From: Owenia fusiformis
Lineage: Eukaryota; Annelida; Polychaeta; Sabellida; Oweniidae
Assembly (NCBI GenBank): GCA_903813345.2
Contig: CAIIXF020000012.1
Span: forward strand, 32,496,501-32,560,500
Length of the DNA stretch: 64,000 nucleotides
Direction: 5' to 3'
The translations under genes were made by a program, and so were the position numbers. Of this stretch, positions 23,301-35,300 are shown piece after piece (positions within the stretch are counted from its first letter, which is position 1; the number at the start of each line of letters is the position of its first letter). The notes beneath the pieces are model-generated. The model made no database searches and had not been told where the DNA came from. It saw only the letters and a list, made by a program, of their open reading frames with translations.

Positions 23301-26300
23301 TATTTGGCTATCATGCGTTTAACATACGTTCCTAAAACTATGAAGACGTTAGGTGAGAAATATTGCTATTGTACGTTCGAAAAGTATTTGGTTGTATTTT
23401 GTAGTTCTCAAGTTACCCATGAACTTTCGTGGGCTAATTAACGTCTTGACTTAGCATATTTAGCCTAATTTTGCAATGATGTCAACGTGATTCAAATGTT
23501 ATGCTGTCGTGATTCGCAGAGGTTGCGACAAGATTCGTTTTACAACAGATGTAACTATGAGAACATGAAAGCTCATAATCCTGATTATGCAACCTTATAC
23601 AATCGTTATCTTTGGGACAAGAGCCCAAAAACAAGGTACTCGTGAACGAGAGTTGAATTTGCTCCGTGAACGATAGGATACGCTGTTCCCCACCAACAAA
23701 ATACAGACATATGCTTCAGTGTCCTCAACGCAGATTGTAGAGAACAAGAGAAAAAATGAAATATACTTTGCCATAACAGAATACTGTTAAAGTATTGTTT
23801 ATTAAGTTTATTAAGTTTCACAAATAACTTTTAAATGCCTTCTTTACCGTCAACGGACACTCAAATAAATACACAATACAATGCAATGCAATGTAATACA
23901 ACGCATTACAATACAAACTAAATTAGAGTATTTGTGCATAGCATTTTCCCCTTTTGTTTGAAGGATATTTTAAGAATAATTCCAGCGTTCGTACACACCT
24001 GGAAATGTCAGGGTTTTGATTTAATTTTCCAAGTGCCTGAAATGTCAGAGAATTTTAAAATAAGGTCAAAAAGGGCCAAAGAGTCCGGGAATTTTGAAAC
24101 TGTAGACATGTCATGGAAATGTCAGGGAAATTTGTATCAGTGTTGAAAAAATGATGTTCCAGAAAAATAAATTTTAGGACTATGACAGGATCTCAATGAA
24201 ATCCAAAATGTAACATTTAGTTGATTCCACACGGGGCGTGTACATTGTCTAACATATATCTAAAAGGTTTACACTGTCTTGATTAATGAACTTCTTAGAT
24301 CTAGTCGCGCTTCAGAAGTGGAAATCCTTCAATTATCAGAGGTTAATGTTTCTAAAACTGTATTGAAATAAACGTACGTCTTGTTTTCAAACCTACACCT
24401 TGCTCCTTTCTGTCGTATTAATAAAGCAAAAATAACATATCACGGTGGGATACGAACCACTCGCCTGGGATTTGGTTATTCACTAACACCATAGGCGTTC
24501 ACCTATTCTGGATACAACTGACGAGTTGTATCTAAGTGGAGTCAAAAGCGAAGATCATTCTAAATTGACGCTCGGTATAAATATATGATACTTTTATCAT
24601 CTCACACAGGTGAACGTTAGCCTCATGGCTAGCGTGTTTAGCTTCCACTCTCTAGGTTAGTCGATCGAAACCCGTTCATGGCGAACTTTTTGATTTGCTT
24701 GCTGTCAACTTATAATAAGTAGGGCAAAATCCAGAAAAAGTAGATCAAAAATACTCCAATGGAGTATAAAATTGTCACCAGGATTCCGAAATGAGACGAA
24801 TGTTAACTCGTTAAATCTCGGTAGATAAAGTAGGTCAGAAAATCCGGATTAATCCGAACTGATTCGGGAATCTTCGTCATAAGAAGTAGATCAAAAATCA
24901 AGAGAAGTAGATCAAAAATACTCCAATGGAGTATAAAATTGTCACCAGGATTCCGAAATGAGCCGAATGTAAACTCGTTAAATCTCGGTAGATGAAGTAG
25001 GTCAGAAAATCCGGATTAATCCGAACAAGGTTCGGGAATCTTCGTAATAAGAAGTAATTAAAAATACTCCCAATGGAGTATAAAATTGTCCCCAATATTC
25101 CGAAATACGACGAATCGAATCGGCAAACTTCGGTAAAATAATGAAGTGCATAAAAACCGAAATGATCCGATGAACGTTCGGATAAAATCGTGAACAGGTG
25201 TCAGGGGTTTCCCCTCATCTTTCCCCACATTGTTCTAAAAGCCTTATATGGATTTATCACGTAACATTCAAAATGACGTTCCTATATGGTTCTATGGGTT
25301 CGAACACGTGACCAAATATACCAAATAAAAATTTTACCTTGACCACTGGATGGGATTTCATAGAAAATATCCAAGAAAACCTATCCTCGTGATCCTTAAA
25401 TCACTTAAATTCGATCATTTTATTTTCACCCCTTGATGGAATTTTATGAAAGAAGTCATGAAAACACATCATCATGTAAGGGTTTTCACCTAAATTAGCT
25501 CGTTTTATCTTGAGCCTTCAATTGAATTTCTTGAAGAAATATTTTATGAAAAAATATCATCATGTTATGATTTGTATCTAAATAAGACCGTTTCATCTAA
25601 ATACTTGGATAATATTTCATAAAAAATGCACTTTAAAATTTTTCAGAATTTGCCTTAATTTATCAATGTAATGAAAGTATAAGATTAACTCCCAGATAGC
25701 GTTCTATTTTAACCTTTTTATTGAAATCAATACAGGACTCGCTCTCTAAATATCCAATAAAAATTCAACCCTTGGATGTGATTTCGTTGGAAAAAAAATA
25801 TGTCAAGTCCAGAATCAAATGATTTGTCCAGAACCTCTTAAGATCCTGTTTGTAGAGGTGACAGTGACAATGCCATATCCTGGCAGTTGGCATATTCGTG
25901 TTAATCTTGGAGAACAGCAATGGGAGTATATGACACAGGACCAGATGGCACATACATTTCATATCCACCCTACGGTTAAAGGAATCCACACTTTACGTGT
26001 AGTTTTACTGGCAGACGAAGGAGCTCCAAATAAGGTCGAAGTCTCGAATTTTGAAGAGGAAGTTGAAGTAAAGCAATACCAAGCCATTGAAAGCAAAGAG
26101 CGTATTGAAGCTATGGTTAATGAGCGGAATCTTGCAGTAGACCAATCCTATCAATTCAGTGCTGATCTTACTTCGATTGGAGAGGCGTCACAAGTAACTT
26201 TTGTTGCTTACCCCGAGAGAGAATACCCGTCACGCTACGTTGATTATTCAAAAATACCCAACGAATATAGACCCCCTCCATTAGCTTCTGATTTCTCAAA

Positions 26301-29300
26301 GGTAATCAAGGATTTCCGGAGTGAAAGCAATGGAAAGGTGTTACATTCTTACACCGCAAAGAAGATTATTCAATTGCTTAGATTGGAGTCGTTTACATCG
26401 TTCTCGCCTCCAGGAAGTGACCAAAACGAGGCAATGGAATCGCCTGCTGGGCAAAATGGTTATCACAACTCTCAAGGCGAAAATAATGACTATAATGTGA
26501 ATGGCACCAACAGCTATGGACACTATCAAACGAATGGCACGAACACATATGAAAACTATCACACAAATGACACCAACTACTATTCTGATAACTATAACGA
26601 GACGCACTATAGTAATATCGATCAGTTTACACGGCAAGGTGGACCTGAAGTGCCTGTTCTAGTGACAGTTGCAAAGTGTGGCGCCCGACGTGGAACGACT
26701 AAGGCTTCCATGAGGCTCCCTGCAGGTACGTTTGACAGTTGCATTCAAAGAACTTACTTAATTTGGTGGCCGTTTTAATTTGGTGAATTTGGTGAATTAT
26801 GAATTCTCCAATTCATAATTTTTCAGAAAAATCCCGTAACTGTTTATAATATGACTATATTTCTTTATCCCATACTTGGACGTGTTACAGGTACATAAAG
26901 CCGGTTTGTAAAATCTTATATTTTCATCAGCGGGCAGATATAGCTTTACGTCCCGCTCGAGCGGGCAGATATAGTATATCTGCCCGCTACGTCATAATCG
27001 CCATTTGCATATTTGTTCATAATTTGTAACGTACGCGTAATGACTGTAAACGACAATGGAAAAAACACAGACTATCGGGATCTGTTTGATGGTTTAAAAA
27101 AGGGAAGGAGCATCCACTTAATCAATCAAAAAATTCTAGAAAATAAATGTAGGAATATTTGAGAGAACAGGAAAATCCGCCCACGGCCAAGAAAACAAAA
27201 CTGGACATGAATATTCTAAAAGATTTCCACGATTGAACAATGTGAACCAGATGACCAAGATTGGTATGGGATAAACATATTATCCTATAGTCGGTTCAGG
27301 ATATAATGATTATCCCTTGGCCAATATAATATATTTTCCCTCGGGACCTGCGGCCCTCGGGCAAATATATTATATTGGCCTCGGGATAATCCCAATATCC
27401 TGAACCTCATATAGGATAATCTCTATATATTCGGTCTATATTTTTTGAGTTTATTGTGACCCTAAGTATATAAATCAAAATAATATAAACAGGCTTTGAA
27501 ATGATATCCAATTTGAATTCAGAGTTACCAAGCCTCTGGAGGGAGTGTGATAATTGATAATTTGATACTCGTTCTTAGTCTTCCTCTTTTATCTGCCCAC
27601 TTTAATATTTTCTAGGTCAATATAATGTGCAGATGGTGACGGGTAACCCAAGTGGCTCCATCGTAAAAGAAATGGGAACTCTCCAGTCACTCCATCCAAT
27701 TGTAGCTGAATCTATTGACATATCGCCTGTAGCCAATACTCCAGTGATGTACCCTGACATGGTTGTGTTCAACTATGAACTTGATCCAACAGACCCTCCG
27801 CCATCCGAATGTCACTTTAAGTTCGATTTCGGCGACGGGACTAGTGGTAAGAGTATATTAAAGGAACTGCTAAGTATACTGTACTAATTTTTACATGTTG
27901 ATCTTACACCTGAACAATGTTTTCCTCATAAGGTCAACGTTATACCCATGTTGTCCTATTTTCATATACTCATTTTAGTTTTGATACAGTTTAAAACATA
28001 AAAAGATTCAAAAACAGAAAAGGAATATCTGAAGGTTTAAAAAATATATAAATACGTAAACCGATGGATGGATACTGATATATTCATGAGTAAGGGCATG
28101 TTTTGAGCTTTTTGCTAATTCTTCATTATCAATAGGTGAGAGTGAAAAGAGCTTATGAGAAAAATTAAAATAGATTACACTGTAAAGGAATATTTACTGT
28201 TTTCGTTGTATAACTGATGACCTCAGAATAAATCATTCTGCAGATTCGTACATTTTGCAAAGGGGCGTGGGATTTTATTATTATTAAATTTATTTCAATA
28301 GAATACAAAAAATGTAAATACAGACATGTAAATTCTTAAATCGCCACAATGGCATTATATAAGAATAGGGGGCAGGTGGAAGTAGAAGTGGCAGAGCAGG
28401 CAGGGTCTTGGACTAGGGCAGGTGTGACGGGACTTGAGGATACTAGAGATGGATAAGAAGGAGGGAATTAGCTATTGTCTTTGATAAAATTAACAATGAG
28501 AAGTAGTATTTGGGAATTTGCATCTATGTTTAATTTGGGAATTCCTGTTTTCAAAATAGCTATGAAATCAGTTTGAGAGAGATTATGACTGAAGATGTTT
28601 GGTTCGAGATCAGTGAGTTTGTCCATGAATTGCTGTCTTTGTATAGTAAGTAAGTCACATTGAAAGAGAAAATGTTTCAGAGTTTGTGGTTTTCCACAAG
28701 TGCAATTAGGGCTGTCAATAGACTGAAAGTTGTGAGCGTAGAACTGGGCTTTGAAGTATAGGTCAGCTCTCACTTTATTGAGAACTATTTCTTGAACCCT
28801 TGTTAGATTAAGCTGGCTTGTTGACAAAATCGAGGGCGTTTTTTTGAAATGTACTCTTTGGTGTTTTTTAAAATTCGAAAGAGTATTCTTAGATTTAATA
28901 GCAGGTGGAAGATTGATCCAATTTGAAATTGCAGCTGGTATTGCTGAGGTGGAGAATCTATTTGAGCATCTAATGGGCATTTTAAATGCTTCATTATATC
29001 TCAATACTCTGTTTGCATGGTTTCTAAATTTGTCAAAAATATCAGTTACATAGGGAGGACTTGTACCATTTACAATTTTGAACATAAAGTTGTTAATCTG
29101 GATACTGCGTCTTGATTCAAGAGTTGGCCAATTGAGTAGGTTTAAAACCTTTTTTGAACTGCTCCCTTGGATACACCCAGAACAATAAAGTGCAGCTTTA
29201 TAATAAAGACTGTCGAGTCGTTGTAATAGGAACTTTGAGGCTGTGCTGTACATGATAGCACCATAGTCAAAGTGGGGTAAAATAAAGGACTTAAATATGG

Positions 29301-32300
29301 TTTCTAGATGCTTACTACCTAACTTATATTTAAGTTTCTTTAAAGGGTTCAACATTTTTCGTATTTTTGATATGATTTCTCCAATATGCTTGTCATATGA
29401 TAAGCTTGGGTCAAAAGTAAATCCCAGATGTTTGTGCTCGTGATCTCTGGTAATTTCAACATTGTTTAACTTTGAAACAGAAACATTATCGACTTTAGAT
29501 CTGGATGAGTGGAATATCATTTCAGAACTCTTTTCAGGTTTAAACTCCAATTTCCAGGTGTCAGACCATTTTTCAATTTTAATTAGGTTAGATCTGGCTA
29601 TTGCATCTACTTCTTGTGGATGCTTAGGGTCAAAAGGATGATGTAGAGAAGTGTCATCCGCATAAATATAGCAATGCCCCTCCAGATTGTCTGGAAGGTC
29701 ATTAATGTATAGGAGAAATAATATTGGCCCAAGTATTGAGCCCTGGGGGACACCACAATTGATAAAGTCATTTTCAGAATAATTTGAAAGTTCCCCAGAT
29801 ATCTGTACAGCAATTTTTCTGTTAGTAAGGTAAGATTTGATAATTTTTTGAATTTGCCCTTGGAAGCCATATGCTGAAAGTTTATGAAGTAGTAGCTTAT
29901 GTGGTACTCTGTCAAATGCAGCCGCTATATCTAGAAAAATTGTTTTGGAAGCTTTTCCTTGTTCAAATGTGCTCTGAAGAAAATGTTCAATAGATAAAAG
30001 TTGATGAATAGTACTATGACCTGGCAAGAATCCGGACTGATGTTTGAAAAGAAGATTATTGTCAATTAAATGCTTCCTGATTCGATCAGCTAAAACTTTT
30101 TCAAATACTTTAGAGATACAGCTTAAAAGAGTGATAGGTCTATAATTGTTGATGTTTGATTTGTCATTCTTCTTAAAAATTGGGCAAACATTTCCAATTT
30201 TCCAGATATCCGGGTAGGTACACTTTGATAAAAGTTTGTTGAATAAGTTGGCTAAAGGTTTTGAAATGGTATGGGCTGTCAAATTCAACATTTTGTTTGT
30301 GATGTTATCTGGGCCACATGCCTTTGAGGTGTCTAAGGACAAAATTATTTTCATTACCTCAAATTGATCGGTCTGGGCGGAAATGAGTAGAGAATTAGTC
30401 CTAATTGGGAAATGGGGCAATTGATCAAAAGTTGCATCAGTATGATTTTTTGAGGCAAAGAAACTCATAAATCGGTTAGCTATATCAAGGTTGTTAGATA
30501 AGTCGTGTCCAGAGACATCATCATAGATACTAGAAATATCATTTTTATGTAAATTGTTACCAAGGAATGATTTAATTAACCTCCAATAGTTTTTATCAGA
30601 TTTATTGAGTTGGTCAATTGATGAGATAGTTTTGAGTTCATGTGCCTCTTTGGCTTGTTCAATTAGTTGGGAAACTTTAGAAGCTTGTTGATTATAATTG
30701 AATTTGTTAACTTGATTAGGAACTTTTGAAAATTTCTTATATAAAACTTTCTTTTTTGATATTTCACGTTTAAGATTATCATTGAACCATGGCTGGTCAT
30801 TTGACCTTACAGTGATGATTTTATTTGGAATTTTGGATTTGTATATGTCCGAGAGTTTTTCAATAAAGTTAGAGGTAGCTAAGTCCAAGTCTATGTTTCT
30901 ATCGATAATATCTGTCCATTCGGTATTTCTAATTGCATCATTCAAAGTTTCAAGATTAGCTTCATGGTATTTCCAAATGGTTTTTTTAATAGGCTTGGAC
31001 TTAGTCACACCAACTTTAATTTGAGCTACAATTGTGCTGTGGTCGGTTTTTTCAATGGGATCTGTGACATCCCAGTTGTCAAAAATATCTGGAGAATCGG
31101 TCAAAATATGATCAATGCAGGATTTGGAGTGATCAGTTATTCTAGTTGGTTCACTAACAAGTTGTACAAAGTCTTGGTTATCTATGGTTTCTAAGAGTTT
31201 AGTTCCTGCTAAGTTTATGTCATCATTATCATACCAGATTGAATGTTTTGCATTCAGGTCACCCATCAGTATGACATGGTCAAAGGCCGGCTGAGATGTT
31301 ACTATTTGATCAAGTTGAGTTTCCAATAATGAAAAATAATTTCTTGTTTCTGTTGCATTCTGACTGGGTGACCTGTAGCAAGTGCCAAATAAAATTCGTT
31401 TATGGTTCACAATAACAGTTACTAACAGGATGTCAAGCCCATCTATGATAAAGTCATTAGAGATTTTTGTCACTAGGGTTTTATGAGTATAAATTACCAG
31501 ACCTCTACCTCTTTCACTGTAAAAAACATTATAATTATTAATGTCAAAATCACCCGAATCCATTTTGGATTTGGAAATTCCAGCCTCACAAAGGCCAATA
31601 ATGCTTGGATTAAGTTCATTTATTCTTAGTTTCAAAGAGTCAAATCGTGTACCCCCATTTGCTGAGAGGCTATTTATATTGGAAAACAAAAATGAAAGAT
31701 TGTTCGGACCTGGATTAGGATGGACATCTCCTGCTATAAGAAGTAATAACATTTTCAAGTTTGGAGCAAATGTTAATATGCAAATTCCAGGTACAACACA
31801 ACTGGTTGCTAGAACTTTTAAGGTCAAACATAGGGAGTAAGGACTCACAATGTATTTGAGATGCTGATTTATATGGTATATTATCAACAGTGGAAGGAAA
31901 AGACAAGTTGTTATGCAACTGACCAGATACAACAATAGTAAAATCCCATAGATCACATATGATATGTCGAAGAATCTCAGGTATGCATATAAGAGCATAT
32001 ACATCACGAGGGGGGGTTTGATCAATTCAAAAAAGAGCAAGTCTCTAGTTATTGGAGTTCTATTTTGTCGGCATTTAGGTTGTTTAAGTATATGTAGATG
32101 GTTGAATAGGCCAATAGTCACCCTCCATTGTTGTATTAGGTCTATCCGACCCCTTGTCTAGTCACCCATGCCCCAGTCCCAACCCAAAACCTGCCTGCCA
32201 CAACCCCAGTAAGGATAAAGTGTCTCATGGAAATGAAGCAATCTGAGGAAGGAGGCTCTCAGAGAAAAGTGTGATGTACTGGTTCATAGGTTCTGCAGTA

Positions 32301-35300
32301 GTAGCTAGCATTGTGCACAGAGAGTATTCACTTTGCTATGGTTGGCTTTATTGAACTCATTTGAGAAAACTATGGCAAGGAAATAAAAAATTGTCTAAAG
32401 GCTAACTGAGTATACACACTTTTCGCGAGATCCTCTCAGTCTGAGTGGTAAAGTAAAAGAATGTTCAGACTTGTTAAGATAAACGCTGAATCACAAAAAA
32501 ATCAAAGTAAGTGCTTAATATTTTACATACAGATATCAGAAACTTATGTCTGGGCTCCAAAAGAGTCAACTACATGTAATATTAAGCTATGTATCGCATA
32601 ATGAGATACACTGTGGGATTTTGAAGAGGTTTGTCTGGGTCTCGGTAATGACTGACTTGCTTGAGGAACCTTTTGGTATTTATGAAGTAAATGAACTCAT
32701 TCATAGAACATAAATTCGAAGATGACTGTATTCACGGAGCCTTCTTTAAAGTGTAAACAAAGTCAATATTTCACCCGGTATTTATTCGTCAATACAATAC
32801 CTGGTAATATGAGTAATGTCATAGCAGCAGGATGTAGGAGTAGCGGGCAATAATGGAATTTTCAAAAGCTTTCATGTTCGAGTCGTAATATAAAACACCA
32901 TAGGTCAGGTATTATATCGAGTAATACATACCTTAGGGCTGGGCACAAAAGCTTTCGAAAACGTTTGTACCTAGCCTTGCCGTATTTATTCATCGACATA
33001 ACACCTGCTCTTTGGTCTATATTTCTTCAATATATGTTTGGTTTATTTGTAGACAACGGGACTGCCGATTTCTCGTACGCCAACAAAGGCCAGTTGGGGC
33101 ATGCGTATCTACCAGGCGAATATACAGCTGAAGTAACTGTAGAAAATGCCATCAGCAAATTCAACAAAATACTCCCTGTTAAAGTATATCAACACATTGA
33201 AGGTCTTTATTTAGTAGCTGATTACGTAAGAATTGTTAATGATACAAGGGGTCCACCACCTCGCGTCCCACGACCGATGTATGTAAACGGAAGAGCAGAA
33301 TACATCGGTGTGTCCGCACGATTTAAGACTCAGTCGCCATTTGTTGTCAGAGTAGCACTGAACGAAACAGGTACCAATGATACTATCAACACTTATACTA
33401 ATTACAAATGGATGGTTGTAAATGTTTATACGCCTGGAAACCATGACATGGCCTCCACAAGATGTAAGGGCTCAGGATGCAGAGTTGCTACTTTTATAAG
33501 GGATGCAATCACTGACGTTCCTGTGTTATCAATTGACACACTTCGTCCAGGATTCTATATGGTATCTTGTGAGATTCAACGTGATGGAAGTTCATATTAC
33601 CTTGCTGATATCATTATTGAGATAACACACCGCGTTGAATTAGCGGTGGAGCGTCCCTTTAGGAGTCCAAATGCCGTCGAAAATAACATTTTTGCAGTCG
33701 AGAAGAACGTGCATGTGAACATGAGACCTTTAACTGGAATGAAAACAACGGGAGGCGAGTGTCTGCTCTATAAATCCAATGATACTATATCAAGAGAAAG
33801 TATTGAAAATACACTCTTACGTGTTGAAGAAGTTTTATTCCGTCCTTATGATAGTGAGACATATGGATCGAACAACGGAAGGGGCGGAGTTGAAAACGAT
33901 ATCGATATTGATGTTAACCCTGATATCTACGACGTTATGAGCGTTTTTGGTGACGTTATTACATCATTTAACGTATCTATAACACGTAGGCCGTCACACG
34001 GCCAGCTGGCGCTGAGGAATTACGGGCCTGGTAGGTACACACTTGGTTGCAGACTCAACCTTGATACGGACTTACACGACTTTGTACTCAATGCTACGCA
34101 CTTTGAAGCAGTAAGTAGTAATGGACCCGTGTTTCTCATCAACAACAACCCAATTGTAAGAAATGAGCTTGTTACTTTCGTCTTATTTGCCCAACGTGTT
34201 GGACAAAATTCAACATTTACCGTGAACTATGGAAAGAATGAAGAAGTGACCTTGGAGGCCCCGAGTAAAATTGCAGACATTGAACAATATATTCCCGATT
34301 ATATCCAGCTTCCATTCAATCCAGAGCACGCACTTGTGACTGTATTTACGCATAACTATACAAAAATCGGCATGTTTCCTGTTGAGGTGACTGCGGTTGG
34401 CTTAACAAGTACTCAAACTACTCGATCAAAGGTTGTCGTTATGAAAAAACCATGTAAACTACCAACCGTAATAATGAAAGGGGGTGGCGCGACATCCGAT
34501 TCGACTATCGACTATTTGAAGTCGAGTCCCATACGGCTAAGAGCACGGATGAGGTTGAACTGCGATTTGGTTGCCAAGGTGAGGTTCGAATGGACCATTC
34601 ATAAAATGGAGGACGAGTTCGACGAGATGCCATCTATAGATAATCAACTCCCTCGTATACGAGGTACAGACTACGATGAGCTAGACATACAAGTTCGGAG
34701 ATATACCCTTGACTCTGGAAAATATTTGTTTTTATTGAAGGTTAGTATTCTTATGAATCATTTTTTGTATTTTTAATTTTTTGGCTCGTATCATTCATTT
34801 ATGTGTTCAAATGGGGAGCGCCGTATTCACAATTTGATAAGATGTCACGGGTCATTTGGCAAGCGCATGTAAATGTATTTGAACTAGTAAAAGATACATT
34901 GGTAAGTCAATTGTGATTTCTTATGTATTTTGTCATCCCCTTTATCTATGATTATGCTTTATTTTATCGTAAATTCAGGCAGAGTTGGATTGATACATTT
35001 TTATTTGATTTCCATTTATCAAATGCTATATTTGTCATGTTTGGTTTATTTTTATATGTTCTTGGCATTTTGTGTAAGAATCCATTTTCAAAATGGCGGT
35101 TGAATTCTTTGCTATATTTCCAGATCATAGTTCCATCTGATCGAGATTCAGGACTTAATTTGGAGAGTCTCACCCAGGCTTGGATTACAGTTAAAGAGCA
35201 ACCCCTGATTGCAAGAATAAGGGGAGGAAATGCAAAAGTCATCGGTAGGTTCAAATTTTAAGTTATCATATTTGTTATTTCAATAGGGAAAACCTTGCCA

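Larger units (their letters stand above)
16489..25851. mobile_element. ~9.36-kb element with ~1.44-kb TIRs forming intron 2
   Basis: The left arm (16489-17925) and right arm (24397-25851) are inverted repeats. The outer ~200 bp differ at only about two positions; the inner parts diverge a little more and differ by small indels. The outer ends read AAACAGGATCTTAAG and its complement. Each arm has ~2.3 copies of a 147-bp tandem unit (17230-17590; 24750-25090) and a tRNA-like box A/box B pair. The 6.5-kb interior has no transposase or other long frame, so the element is non-autonomous and of unknown superfamily. A direct GT flanks both ends and may be a 2-bp target duplication. The element occupies essentially the whole intron between exons 2 and 3 of the polycystin-like gene. 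Confidence 0.85.
28268..32250 (-). mobile_element. near full-length CR1/L2-like LINE with an intact ORF
   Basis: An uninterrupted 1,217-codon ORF runs 32121-28468 on the minus strand. It has a hydrophobic N-terminus (residues ~30-130), a 2A-like motif (131-139), then an APE-type endonuclease (FSNINSLSANG, IGLCEAG, MGDLNAKHSIW, DHSTIVA) and a reverse transcriptase (NYRPITLLSCISKVFEKV, FLDIAAAFDRVPHK, GVPQGSILGPILF, YADD). The C-terminal segment has CTCGKPQTLKHFLFQC, as in this LINE group. The 3' end, near 28270, shows a TAA-rich tail (AATAAATTTAATAATAATAA). The 5' end is uncertain. It lies antisense in the intron that splits the PKD domain. Intactness suggests a young copy. Confidence 0.85.

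Noticed and set aside
25819-25857. ATG at 25819 as the start of a separate gene
   Set aside because: It is within the right arm of the element; the reading frame joins exon 2 in phase 0 at 25858 and no promoter is seen.
28803-32161. Plus-strand and alternative minus-strand frames across the LINE
   Set aside because: They are shadows of the intact 1,217-codon LINE ORF.
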